Below, piece after piece: positions 35,501 through 46,979 of a DNA stretch of 64,000 nt. The notes beneath the pieces were generated by a model. That model was not told the DNA's origin. It did no database searches and was given only the letters and a program-made list of their open reading frames with translations. This DNA comes from Allantophomopsis cytisporea (Eukaryota; Ascomycota; Leotiomycetes; Phacidiales; Phacidiaceae): NCBI GenBank assembly GCA_024752435.1, contig CP103035.1, forward strand, positions 2,108,001-2,172,000, given 5' to 3'. The position numbers and the translations under genes are program-made. Each line of letters opens with the position of its first letter. Position 1 is the stretch's first letter.

Positions 35501-38500
35501 AGTACTGATGATGACGTTACAGATCTGGTTGAATCTTCAATATTGATTTTCGATAATACACCAGATCTCCTCAAGGATTTATTACATGACCTACGCCGAT
35601 CCGTCCAGAATTCTTAGAAGATTGCTCAGAGAGTGGAGAATCGGCTTTACCACCTTATTCAGAGGAACAGAGAAGGTATTAACAAGGCCCTGAGGAATGT
35701 ATAGGAGCACGCTACTATAGACCAAGATTGGTCTTTCTTGCTAGGGAATAATAGAAGCTGGGCAATCAACTACACAGTCCAGACTGCCCTCGGTGTTTTA
35801 CAATCTATCTATTACAACATCATCAGTGGCGAACTCCTTGTCGATGGGCGCCTACTGGGCCGTATCCCAAAGGACTTTGTAAAGTATTCATTGTACAAAA
35901 GGTTATTCGGAGAGGTCAGGAAGCCTAGCTTAATTCTTTCTGGACCTTGAACTAACTCTACGTAGCGCATTCTTCGAGTTTTTGCATCCGATATGCAAGG
36001 GATGTTGTATATGACGGCGAGGCCCATTCAAGGACACCAGGTGAGTTCTACTCTGTCTTGATCGATACAATATTTACTTACGGAGAAGGTGCATTTTGGT
36101 ATGAATAGAGGTAAACTCCTGATCCGAACTAGATATGATAGACATGTCTTGGAGGTCGTGCCCCCGGATACCTTCATCAATGATCTACCCAGACAGCTTA
36201 CAAAGAGCTTCGTGCACTGGTTGGATGTCCAGACTGGAGATCTTGAACTACGACCCCTAAAAAGCATGTGGGAATCGTCAGCTCAGAACTGGAAAATTTC
36301 ATTCTCATCTACCTCTCAATCTTATATGAACCAGCCTCACCGAAGACTTGTGGATGTCCGCAGTGATATAAGGAAGAGCATTGTTTGGATATTACAAGGA
36401 CTAGACGATGGGGACAATATTCATGTGACTCGTACGAATGATGGTACGATCGAGGTCGAACTCATCCGCCTAAACGTGCGCTTTTTCATGAATGCGGAGG
36501 ACCAACTAGAGTCAAGAAAACTTGCTGCTATCATTGATATAGATCAATCACTCAACATATTACATAGGCTCGCGGATCGTCTGGTCCTCCAAGATAAGGT
36601 GTCAGAACGAAGAAGTGTTCTGGTGTCTTTTGGCAATGTGTCAGTCCAGAGAAAGGGACGGCATGTGAATGTGGCCATAAAGAACCCGCAAGACTCTCGG
36701 ATTCGATATTTCCGTTACGAGTTGGACGAGCATCTTCATAAGCTCCGCAGTCTACAGGGACTAATCAGTGAGCTACACCTGAGTTATCTTCATGCAGTAA
36801 CAAGCTTTCCCTTACCGGATAATTTTACGAGGAGGACTGGCACGGATGAGGCTCTTACAATTCTGCGACGTGAAAGTCTTCGAAGGTGTTCACCCTTGGA
36901 CTCTGAAACCCAAGATCTCGTCAAGCGAATATCTGAACTCTCTCCACAGCGCATATTCTATCTAGAGCACATGCAAACTATGCAGAAGGTCTTGTGGAAT
37001 CCCAACCTATCTCAGATTTCTCAACACGATGAGTTCTGTGTAGACGTCGAAGAGATAATTTCTCACGCCAGCCGGTTTAACATGCTTTATCCAAAGTATA
37101 TGGCTTCGAGTTCAGTGGATCGAGGTATCCTACACCTATTATCGCGCGCAAGGCAACGTAACTCGAGTTATCGTAGCTGTGAATTCGGAGGCGAAATAGT
37201 CGACTCGAACTGAGACGAAGTCTACGCTTCCCGGGACCGCGATTCCAACAGTGAGAGAGGGCGGAGAGTCTACTAGGTCGCAGCTCTAATAAAGAGCTGG
37301 CCGTCTCGACTAAGCGTCACAGTTGACCTGGCAGAGGTGATGAGAGAATGGGGTGTTATCTCCGGATATGAAAACGATTTGGATCACAGGTCCCTTGGTG
37401 ATCTTATTGACATCTCATTCCCAAAGGCATAGGGTTCTCTGTACAATCTTTGTCGCTCTAGTAAGAGAGAAAGTGATACGTACAACCTTATGTTCTTGTT
37501 TTCTCCTGTTGCCTTCGGCACGGCTCAAAAGCCATTGATGATACGAACCTTATTGGCTTTTGCATTCTCTGGCAACTTTCAAGAGTTATCTGCGCCACCT
37601 CATCCTTTCTTTGACCTGAATAATGACTCACCGGACCGTTGGGAAATTGAAAGTTTGCTGAGAAGGCATTGTCTTTCTTTCTCAGAACAATCTCATAGAT
37701 CCAGCGATGGCTTGCAAGGAAGACGCAGTTTGAGATCTATTTATGACATAGATGTCTCACAGCAGGTCCGGGCTTGTGTGGACTTTCTCGGCACACAATG
37801 GCCGTGTCAATACACGTCGCTTCCATCTGCTGCGTCTATACCAATGATTCGAACAAACGCCGCTCTAGATACGTGTAACATTTTATTCAGAGAATGGTAC
37901 AAGAACTATCAGTTTAGTTCTCACATTAGTCAGGTGCAAGATCTGCTGGACGAAATGTGCTGTCCTGAAATTGAAGTAGACCGTCCCATACCGAGATTTA
38001 CTCCCAGCCGATCAGTCTCATGGCCGAGGAAGCTACCAAGCATACCGGATATGATAGAAGATACGGAATTTCCGTACCTTAATCCTCTTTTGCCATTACT
38101 TTCTTGTAAGAGAACATTGATACCTAACGAGTACCAAGGATCGTCTAAGGAACTCGAAGATATCATTTTGGACTTCAAATCTAGTTCAGATATTATACAA
38201 CGTGAATATGGGGACAATCTACATCTGAGTTTTACGGCTTTCAAACAGGGTTCTACCGCAGAAGTTCCAAAAATTATGCCATTCTCCATGGAAAATCTCG
38301 AATGCCATTGCTCCCGTCTACGAAAGTGCGTTGATGTTGCATTTCAAACCATTACTACATGTCTCAGGCCGAGATTGGCATATCTTGAGATCGCCGCTTC
38401 CGCGGGACTCTTTCCATCGCTTACAACTCAGTCCCTTTTGGCACTTCTGGCAGGGGGTAATCCTTCACTCATAAGTGTCGAATGGAGAAAGACATTAGTG

Positions 38501-41500
38501 ACGCTAGGCGAAGCGATAAATATGCTACAACGAGCGGAACGGCTTGTTCTATTTTCAAAGCGTGATGATCCTTTAGGATTCTATAAAGAATGCGAGAGCG
38601 TCGGTCGTGAGGGGTGGACGGCAATGAAGTATCCGGATTGGTTGCTGATGGAGATTGAGAATGACTTCACAATCCGGCCTGTACAGGCTCGAGTAGCTCT
38701 CGAGATGATCTCCCCTACATCTAGGGACAACTCTGTGTTCCAGTTGAACATGGGCGAAGGAAAGTCTTCGGTGATCATACCCATGGTTGCAGTAGCATTG
38801 GCCGATCGGTCGTGCCTCGCTCGGGTGGTCACTTTGAAGCCTTTATTAAGGCAAACGCAGTATTTGCTTACTCAACGCTTAGGCGGCCTTGTCAATCGCC
38901 GTCTCTACTACACACCCTTCTCAAGGAAGACCAAGTTGGACTTGGGTGTCGTTCGTGACCTTCAGCAGATTTACAAGGAATGTATGGATATGCGCGGAAT
39001 CGTCCTGACATTACCTGAGCATCTGCTGTCTTTCCGTCTGATGAGTAGGGAGCGACTGTCCACCGACTGTAATCTGGCGGAGGAGCTCCTGAAGTCCAAT
39101 CAGTGGCTCCAGCAGAACGCTCGTGATTTACTTGATGAGAGTGACGAGATCCTTGATACCCGTTTTCAACTAGTATACACCGTTGGAAACCAACAAATGC
39201 TTAACGGGCAGCCAGAAAGGTGGGCAGTGACGCAAGCTGTGCTTTCTTGTATCCAAAAGCATCTGGATGATAACTCCCTCCAAGAGAACATCGAAATTCA
39301 TCGAAAACAAAGCTCGTTCCCAACAATGACTTTTCTCAAAGATGACGCTGGAGATCAGCTCCTCAAAACAATCCTCAAAGACATAGTTCAGGGTAATATC
39401 CCTACCATTTCTTTCGGACATTGTGGTCGCACGATATTACAGGCTGTTGAAACGTTCATCGGGAGTCGAGCTGTTGAAGACAGAACTGCTGTTTTGATCA
39501 AGACCACATTCGAGAATACCGCACACATGAACATGCTTCTCTTACTGCGGGGTCTCTTTGCTCACGGAATACTCATGTTTGCGCTGCAAAAGAAGCGATG
39601 GATGGTAGACTATGGCTTGGATCTTTCTCGTTGCATGATGGCGGTACCATACAGAGCGAAGGGAGTGCCATCCGTGAGCTCCGAATTTGGCCATCCTGAC
39701 GTTGCGATACTCCTGACATGCCTCAGTTACTACTACACTGGCATAACGAAGCCCCAAATGCAACGGTGTTTGGAACTGATCTTCAAAGAGTCTGACCCTT
39801 CTGATGAGTATACTCGGTGGTGCAAGCCATGTACAAAGCTACCTGAGCAGCTGAGGGATCTCAATGGCATAAATTTCGAAGACGAAGATCTTTGTGGTCG
39901 ACTATTTGCGCATATGAAGCACAATAAGGCGGTCGCTGATTTTTTCCTATCACGGGTCGTATTTCCCCACGAAGGAAAGGAGTTCTTGAAGAAGATTTCA
40001 AGCTCAGGTTGGGATATCCCCGCGACAGAAGGTGGGCAGCTCACAACCGGATTCAGCGGAACAAACGATAACAGGTTCTTGCTCCCTCTTTCAATCCAAC
40101 AACATGACCTGGTTGAACTTCATCAGACTAATGCCAAGGTGATAAACCTTCTTCTCCGTTCAGAAAATCGGCGATTTGTAAGCGCTCAAAGTGAGGGGGG
40201 ACAACGACTCTCCGCGCCTTTACTGATTGAATGCATTTCGACACAAGCCAAAAAGATATCCGTAATTATTGACGTGGGTGCTCAAGTGCTCGAGATGAAG
40301 AATCGACTAGTTGCGGAGGAATGGCTGAACAACGTCCTGGATGCGAGAGCTGCTGTTTATTTCGACGAAAATGACGAGGCCATGGTTCTAAGCCGTGATG
40401 GCCACGTTGAGCGTCTCGTGGTTTCTGCTTTTCATCAGCGTCTCGATGGCTGCCTGATCTACCTTGATGAAGTTCACACCAGAGGTGTAGACCTCAAAAT
40501 ACCTATGGATGCATGTGCTGCAGTCAATCTGGGCCCCAGGCTGTGTAAAGATAAACTCGTACAAGGTAAGCACTATTACCGGACCGCATACGTATATGGC
40601 TAACCTTCATACAGCATGTATGAGAATGCGAAACCTCGGTCATGGACAGTCTCTAGTCTTTTTCGGGGCACCAGAGCAAGAAAAGAGTATCAGAAGTGTT
40701 ATCTACGGAGATGATAGAGAATATCTAGACTCCAGAGATGTTGTGTACTGGGCTCTACGACAGACGTGCCAGACGACTGAGTCCATGAGGCCTTTATGGG
40801 CGATGCAAGGACGAGATTATTGCAATCGCAATCAGACTTGTCGAACCCTATTGGAGGGGCTTAGCATCTCTGAAGCAGTCTTAGATAAGAAATGGGTTGA
40901 GCACTTTTGGGATGGTATACAGGAACCCGAAGCGCTCAGTCTATCAGATATGTATGGGATCTACGATGGTGCTGTCGATCCATTTCTTGGCTGGGATGAA
41001 CATGACAACATGTCACGACGGCTGGTACAAGTTTGGAGAAGCTTAGATGCATCTTCGATCAGAGATTCCTCTATGCACGAAGAACAGGAGAGAGAAATTT
41101 CCCACGAAATTGAAAGAGAGCGGCAGATCCAACGGCCCCCGCCTGCCAAACCATTGCAACACTTCCTACATCCAGACGTCAGTCACTTTGCAAGACATGG
41201 TGTTTTCCCAATCAACGCAAGCACGTTAACCTCAGCGTTCGCTACAATGCGACAAACTTCGGCCGGCCAATTCTTAGATCTCAACAACTACTTGATATCG
41301 AGTGTCTTCGTGACCGAGGACTTTACAAACGTTGTGCGTCAGTCCGAAGACTCAAATAGGGACGAGTACTTGCGACCTGTAAATTGGATTTTATCAAGTA
41401 CATTGACGAAGGATCTTGTGATTATCAGCCCATATGAGGCTGATCGGTTGATCCCTACACTCAAGGGTCGTGGTGCTGTGCATTTGCGCGTATACGCTCC

Positions 41501-41906
41501 ACAAACAACGAAAAGTATGATCTCATTTGAAAATTTACAGTACCATTCAATACCTGCGTCGCGAATCGAAGTCTCCCTACCAGAAGCGACCATACAAGGG
41601 CTTGGTCTGTTCGCCGGATCACTCTATCTCCCAGACTACGCGAGATACGTGAGGCTGTGCAATTTCTTGGGGATCACACCTTCTATTTTGGACGATGCAG
41701 AGAATTTAATTATTTCTGTAGACAGGTTTGTGAGCAGGAATTCTCGCGCGATGATTGGCTGGCCCGTTGATTGTCCCTTCGACAAATGTCCGATCCCTTT
41801 CTTTAAAGCATGGACTTCTTTACGAATGAGAGGCCAAGGCTACCTACAGTCACATTTGGGTGCCCTCATGAATGACAGATTCTTGACAGAAGACAGTTTC
41901 TGTTAG
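32529..41906 (+). pseudogene. Giant DUF6606-DUF3638-DUF3645 protein gene with ten in-frame stops (eight TAG)
   Basis: Exons 32529-32808, 32856-35914, 35966-36040, 36089-40565 and 40615-41906 total 3,061 codons, the usual length of this fungal family. Recognisable parts are the N-terminal HLFLPPKLP block, IRAQNAGVIIRR, WRRSPFWLVLKVLLQ, QMQRL, SCRRC-like Cys cluster near 34410, then DUF3638 with a Walker-A-like FQLNMGEGKSSVIIP (about 38743), DUF3645 (RWMVDYGLDLSRCMMAVPYR) and YLDEVHTRGVDLK. All introns are intact and no frameshift is seen. Stops: TAA 32664; TAG 33833, 34118, 34304, 34823, 35615, 35702, 37274, 37430; TGA 37211. Nothing interrupts the frame after 37432. Several TAGs replace an expected Trp (EE*VEQHL, NS*KIAQ, NV*EHAT, FPKA*GSLYNLCR). 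It is either a RIP-type pseudogene or a gene corrected by mRNA editing. Molecular function of the family is not established. Confidence 0.85.
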
Positions 41907-42627
41907 TAGCTGCATATCAAATTAGTATTTCTTTATGAAAGCGAATATTATGAATTACTTTGATTGTCGTATTCACATGTTTGCTGAACAATCCCCAGCC
42001 TCCATAGTTTCCTCTTGCTTATCTTGAAGTCGTTAAATCAGCACCTACGATACTCCGTTGCCCTATCTCCATATCTAGGAACATCTCCTTGTTACAGATA
42101 CTCATGAATGGAAAGGAAAGCGTAAGTCTGGAGAATCTCATCAGGATTATGTATCCACCTTTGGATGTAGTATCGGTACTAGAGTATGTCTATGTCTGAC
42201 ATAGGAATTTTGTAGGATTCAGAGCCGAGTTTTGACTTAAACACACGCTTATATAAAGTCCTTGACCGCATTTTTTCAGCGATTTCAGAAGATATTGTAG
42301 TAAATCAGCTAGGTAAAGGCAACTTTCTTTCACCTTGAATACGGGCGGGACCATCACCTGTTCTCATCTCCTCATCAATAAAACACGTGTAGTGCTCTCA
42401 TTTAGATTGTGGCAGACAAGGGAAGGTAAAACAATCACGTAATAGCAGTGACCGACATAGGCCTGGCATGATATCCAACGTTCTGCCCTCTCAAGCTAAA
42501 TAGCGGGCAGTTCCCTTGACAGACCCACCAACTATCAACAACTCTTTCTCTCAATTCCTACTGCTCACAACTTGTTCTTTGGTTATATCGAATACGAGAC
42601 AGAAAACCACAGGCAACACAGACGGAT
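41907..42627. promoter_or_regulatory. Intergenic; 3' flank of DUF3638 gene and promoter of RING gene
   Basis: Pyrimidine-rich tracts (CTCATCTCCTCATC at 42364, CAACAACTCTTTCTCTC at 42535) precede ATG 42628. No additional gene. Confidence 0.35.
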
Positions 42628-43458
42628 ATGGAATCACCCAACAGCAGGGCATTCACCTTTATGGCATTGGGAATCAGATGGGATTCTTCTGTAACGAGCC
42701 TTGAGCGAATTGAGCTGGATTCAGCCGAGCGCCGCCAGGCATACAAGTTTCTCAAGTCCTTTTGTGACAACGGGAAAACCTGGAGGGATACGCTATTGAA
42801 AAAAGACTACCAGTTTCCACCCCTTTCATATTCACCTAATCGACGTCGCGAAAAGCTCAAACGCAAATGCCAAATGAGAGGGAAACGACACGCAGGCTAT
42901 TTACTTGCTTTATCTAAACCTGTACCTATTCACACACCTGAATTTGCCTCTCCTGTACTTCAACCTGCTACTGGCCTCTCAATTGATTCCCCTATCGATC
43001 TCACACTTGACAGCGACGACGAGTCTTTTGAAGATAACATGACGACACAAGACGTACTTGACGACGAAGAAGCCGAATTCAATGACACGGTGATGGTGAA
43101 GCAGAGCAGAAACTATGTCCAGAAATGGAACATAGACTGTCTGAAAGAAGAACTGCGAAGTCAAATAGTAAAGTTGCAGTTCCAAGAAGAGAAGCTCCGG
43201 TCTCAGGAGGAGAAATTGCGAATCCAGGAGGAGGAGTCGAGGATGCAGGAGGAGAAATTCAGAGAACTTCAAAAGGAGCACAGAAATCTTATGGAGGAAC
43301 ACATGTGTGCAGTATGCTATGAGAATGCCTGTAACGAGGTTTGTATTCCTTGTGGGCACAGGTTTTGTAGTGGATGTATTGATAAGTGGGATGGATGGAA
43401 TAAAAGCCACTGTCCATTATGCCGAGCTTCTATGGATAAGTGGCAAAGGTTGTTTTAA
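42628..43458 (+). CDS. RING-finger ubiquitin-ligase-like protein with coiled-coil repeats and a SUMO-interaction-like motif
   Basis: Single exon of 276 aa. The first 100 residues are basic and without a known domain. At about 128-142 lies PIDLTLDSDDESFED, a hydrophobic core followed by acidic residues, the form of a SUMO-interacting motif. Residues about 185-235 are an imperfect heptad repeat (EEKLRSQEEKLRIQEEESRM). The C-terminus is a C3HC4 RING: CAVCYENACNEVCIPCGHRF, then C..C and CPLC near residue 270. The architecture resembles SUMO-targeted ubiquitin ligases. Substrate and localisation are inference; the basic N-terminus could support nuclear targeting. Confidence 0.75.
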   Translation: MESPNSRAFTFMALGIRWDSSVTSLERIELDSAERRQAYKFLKSFCDNGKTWRDTLLKKDYQFPPLSYSPNRRREKLKRKCQMRGKRHAGYLLALSKPVPIHTPEFASPVLQPATGLSIDSPIDLTLDSDDESFEDNMTTQDVLDDEEAEFNDTVMVKQSRNYVQKWNIDCLKEELRSQIVKLQFQEEKLRSQEEKLRIQEEESRMQEEKFRELQKEHRNLMEEHMCAVCYENACNEVCIPCGHRFCSGCIDKWDGWNKSHCPLCRASMDKWQRLF

Positions 43459-44138
43459 TACAAAAGTTTTCGGTCTTATTAAGGATGAATTCAAAGTATA
43501 GTTCTTCCTATTTTGCACGTTCTCATCTCATGTATCAGTCGTCCATCTAGCATTGAGTTTGAGGTATATATCGGAGTTGACCATACGTAAACAAAGTTTA
43601 GTCAACGCCATCGGAAGAAGCGTCAAAGGACTACACAGCAATCACTGAAAATATTACTCAGCTTCACACTAAGGATGTTGATCAGCAACTATCTGTCGCT
43701 TCAGGGGATTTATTTGTAGAGAACGACCACTTTATCCCATCCCTTACTGGTGAAGGCTATGAGTCTCGTGATTAGGTATGAGACGACTCGACAATCAAAT
43801 TGCTCGATTTCAGAGTATTCGATACCAGATTTTAGTATATTCATCAATTTATCTATCACATTTTCCACGTCCTTTGATTTAAACCATATGTGAATCAAGT
43901 GAAGTATGAGATTTGGGGTGTCACACAATTACCAAGCGAAATTTGTCTTCAATCAAGAAATCCTTTCATTGAAGTGCGCGTATATCTAAGGTGTAGACTA
44001 TAAGAAACAAACTTTCGAGAAAAGCTGAGAAGTGTAAGAGAGATGATTTCGAAGGAAAATAAAAGTCATTGAGGGATGAATGAGCGACACAATGAAATAA
44101 ATCCAAGACAGAGACATGAGTAAGAACAAATAGGAAAT
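43459..44138. other. Intergenic, no supported gene
   Basis: A 72-codon minus ORF (43710-43928) has no recognisable motif. Nothing else seen. Confidence 0.35.
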
Positions 44139-45311
44139 CTATGCAAACAGCTCTGCGTTATCCCGCTTGTAGATCTGCCACACCCTAATCAGCCTTGCTT
44201 GCGTTGCATCATCCATGTTCTGCTCCTCCACTTTGTTGAACATGCACCAGTCTCGACGAACTTCGTCGAAAAATTCAGCCTCTGTCTTCTTCGTCTGTAA
44301 CAACTGTCCTTGGGTTTCTGGGTGGGGAGTAGGGGACCCCTGAGTTGCCTGTCTCCATGCCAGGTAAGGAGTTGGAGATCTGTCAACGGATCCTTTCTGC
44401 CCACTGAGCCATTCTCCATACGCTCTTGCTTGTATTTCGAAGGCATTGAAGATTTTCTCGTCGGTCCTCTTGCGAAACAAACGGCTCAGATCGGATCTTG
44501 TCTCCCATCTAAATATGTTTTCCCCGCGGTAGTTGAATCTAATTCGGACTTGGGTTTCTGGAAAGGAACGTTTTTCCTCGCCAATTACCTTTGGTCGGAG
44601 GAGTTGAACTGCTTTCTCTAGGCTCATACCTGCATCATTGATAGCTACACCCTGGATATAAATACTTCCCGTAATCTTTGGATATTTTTGAGTCTCAGGG
44701 TCCTTCTTCTTAATCATCTTTTGCTTTGTAAGATCGATTGCTATGCTTTCATCAACTCCAATACCACTATACTCAATCCTCCAAAATGGAGCATTTCGTG
44801 GACCATCTCTAGTAATAATTTTCGTGGAATCAAGTCCAACTTTCTGGAATGCTTCGATTTTTGTGCCGTCTGTCGAGTCAAGCCTCAGTCCAGCCATGTG
44901 AATTTCCACGAGGTCATCGACTTCGAACTTGTTATCAGAGGCATTGCCAGCCTCTTCTTCTACCGATGGAATAGCAGTATCAGGGGAGTTCTGAGGTTCA
45001 TCTGAAGGAGGTTCGCTATCATCTTCATCCTCGTCGTAATCATCGTCATCCAGCATTTCAACGTCTTCAAGCTCCTTTCTGATCTCATTGAGTTTTGCCT
45101 CGTTCTCTGGGCTTTTGTCGTTGTTGTAAGTCTCTTCAACTTGTTGGAGTTCTTGGCGTACTTTCGCAATGATATCAGCCCGCTCTGCTTTTTTGGCTTT
45201 CAGAGCATTGGCTTCCTTCACAGCGTCCCGGGTGGAGGGCTTTGGTTTCTTGTGGTGCTTCTGCAAAGCTGACTTTGCTTTAAGCGTGGACGCTCCTTTC
45301 GTTCTTCCCAT
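44139..45311 (-). CDS. Intronless 390 aa orphan with basic N-terminus and acidic stretch
   Basis: The N-terminus is Lys-rich (KAKSALQKHHKKPKPSTRD), followed by a charged helix, then a very acidic run at about 85-110 (MLDDDDYDEDEDD). A globular part from about residue 130 contains FWRIEYSGIGVDESIAI and a Trp-rich C-terminus. Composition suggests a nuclear protein. No known domain recognised. It faces the secreted-protein gene across a 486-base shared promoter with CCCTCAAT palindromes. Confidence 0.65.
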   Translation of the reverse strand: MGRTKGASTLKAKSALQKHHKKPKPSTRDAVKEANALKAKKAERADIIAKVRQELQQVEETYNNDKSPENEAKLNEIRKELEDVEMLDDDDYDEDEDDSEPPSDEPQNSPDTAIPSVEEEAGNASDNKFEVDDLVEIHMAGLRLDSTDGTKIEAFQKVGLDSTKIITRDGPRNAPFWRIEYSGIGVDESIAIDLTKQKMIKKKDPETQKYPKITGSIYIQGVAINDAGMSLEKAVQLLRPKVIGEEKRSFPETQVRIRFNYRGENIFRWETRSDLSRLFRKRTDEKIFNAFEIQARAYGEWLSGQKGSVDRSPTPYLAWRQATQGSPTPHPETQGQLLQTKKTEAEFFDEVRRDWCMFNKVEEQNMDDATQARLIRVWQIYKRDNAELFA

Positions 45312-45797
45312 TGTAACAAAAATGGATGAGGATTATCTGAAGGTCGCTGATTTGTTGTATTATCAAGATATGAAAAGAAAGGATTGATGAGCTGTTATAG
45401 ATGATATATACGTGGAGGGCATGAGACTTTATACTTATGACTGTGAAAATTTCTGTTCTATTTACCCTCAATTTTCAACGGCAATATTTCATGACGGTCA
45501 TCATGTACTGAAGGTAACCCTCAATATTGTGAGGCCTACCAATTTTTGTTGGATGCTGATAACATGGGTCACAACAAAACATGGGTAAACCCTCAATTTA
45601 TTGAGGAATTTCTGAAGAGTACGCTTTTCTTCTCTGATGCCACTTCTTAGTGAAATTCCCTCAATTTTCGGTTGTTCTATTGCTATAAGTCCAGTCGACT
45701 AAAGAAATACGGTTACTTCTGCCTTCAAAGCACAACTTCACTGGTTCTTATATACATAAAAGACCTAATATTACGTCTTCCGGCTCTCTATTACAAG
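45312..45797. promoter_or_regulatory. Divergent promoter with repeated CCCTCAAT elements and two palindromes
   Basis: CCCTCAATTTTC-like elements occur at about 45466 and 45663. CCTCAATATTGTGAGG (45519-45534) and the perfect palindrome CCTCAATTTATTGAGG (45591-45606) also lie here, plus GGGTCACAA at 45566. The four spaced copies between two divergent starts look like binding sites for a dimeric regulator. Inference only. Confidence 0.5.
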
Positions 45798-46179
45798 ATG
45801 AATATATTATCGGTCATATTGTTAGCTGCCGTCGTCACACTGATGATTGGCGAGGTATCTGGAAGACCATCTTCATATACAACTCGATTTTCAAGGTATA
45901 TTCCAACTTCGTCATGTAAGAGGCTGCTAATGTTGAAGCGGGGATTCAATTCAAGCAGAGAAGAGCATTCAATTTGAATCCTACACCGTTACAGCCACTA
46001 CGCTCACAGCAATCCCTTCAGTGATCGAAATTGATCTAAGTCCTTCTCCGACGGTATCTAGCTCCTCGACAGAGCTTTCGACCCTGCTCTCCTCTGGTCG
46101 TGTATTCGATCTCCATAAATCTATTCAGATGACAATTCAAACTACACTGTTGTTGATCTTAATCTTCGTGGAAATCTGA
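45798..46179 (+). CDS. Small secreted protein, possibly GPI-anchored
   Basis: Exons 45798-45915 and 45956-46179 joined by a 40-base intron with GTAAGA donor and a GCTAATG branch-like site give 113 aa. The N-terminus is a clear signal peptide (MNILSVILLAAVVTLMIG, then EVSG). The middle is Ser/Thr-rich (PSPTVSSSSTELSTLLSSG) and the C-terminus is hydrophobic (TLLLILIFVEI), the layout of fungal GPI-anchored cell-surface proteins. The intron is the only one that opens the Ser/Thr-rich frame; without it the ORF stops at 45977. Confidence 0.5.
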
Positions 46180-46541
46180 ACTAAGAATAAGACCTATAGT
46201 CATCACAGCTATAGAACATAAATATACAGAATCATATTGCCAAAATATATGTTGAGACTGAATGAATTGTGTGGATATTCTCATGGCTGTACTCACTACT
46301 TCTGTTATGTGTAGTTTCGTGAAGTCGTAAGGTTCATGTTCGATATTGTGAATGTAATGACAATACTTGTGTATTCATCATAGTGTCGAGTAACACAGCG
46401 GCTATACATTCCAATGGCGATTTTCATTCGAGCCGTCTTGATTAGCGTTGCGATATTGAAACAGTCAACGACATCACATCTTTCGAATAATTCTAGCACA
46501 AGGAGAAAGTCTTGCTCATTTTTTTAATTAAAAGTTGTTTT
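46180..46541. other. Intergenic, converging 3' ends
   Basis: No gene seen; AT-rich. Confidence 0.4.
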
Positions 46542-46979
46542 TCACAATTGTAAAGGTGATGGGTCATCATGCGAGTTATCGGTTGAGGTTACATGCCACG
46601 ATTCAAGCCGAGGTGGATCTGGGATAATCAACGTCTCTTCAGTTGCCAAGTCCTCTTCCTCGACGGATGGGTTCACAGCCGCGGCGCTGCGCTTCCAAGT
46701 ATTGAAGTCTGCAGGAGTCTTGTGAATAGTATGGCTCCGGTCCTGGTGACTGTCAGTACCATGTGTGAAGTTGTTTATAAGAGCTACACTTACCAAAGTT
46801 TCCTTAGAGAGAGGCCATTCTCCATCAGTAGAAGAGGTGTATGTCCAGCATTTACCCTTTTTGCGCAACAAAACATAGACATCCATTTGGCATAAAACAT
46901 CCGTCTCGTTGCATTTCTTCAAAAAATTGTTTCTCCTTTTCCGAATCTGCTCAGTGCTGATGTTCTTGCCTTTCGTCAT
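46542..46979 (-). CDS. MADS-box-like small protein
   Basis: Exons 46794-46979 and 46542-46742; the 51-base intron (GTAAGT...TACTGAC...CACCAG) keeps frame, so the ORF is open with or without splicing. Spliced product 128 aa. The N-terminus KNISTEQIRKRRNNFLKKCN followed by VLCQMDVYVLLRKKGKCWTY matches the basic helix plus first beta strands of fungal MADS-box-like (SRF-type) proteins, which end in a WPLS/WPPS block (here GEWPLSKET). The tail is acidic and unstructured. Likely a small DNA-binding protein. A second gene of this type lies at 60825-61348. I start at the second Met because it is immediately followed by the conserved basic region. Confidence 0.6.
   Translation of the reverse strand: MTKGKNISTEQIRKRRNNFLKKCNETDVLCQMDVYVLLRKKGKCWTYTSSTDGEWPLSKETLVSVALINNFTHGTDSHQDRSHTIHKTPADFNTWKRSAAAVNPSVEEEDLATEETLIIPDPPRLESWHVTSTDNSHDDPSPLQL

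Noticed and set aside
32529..37432. Reassigned UAG (alternative nuclear code) as an explanation for in-frame TAG codons
   Set aside because: Other gene models in the window end at TAG (49032-49034, 50096-50098, 30242-30244) with no sensible continuation, so UAG is a normal stop here.
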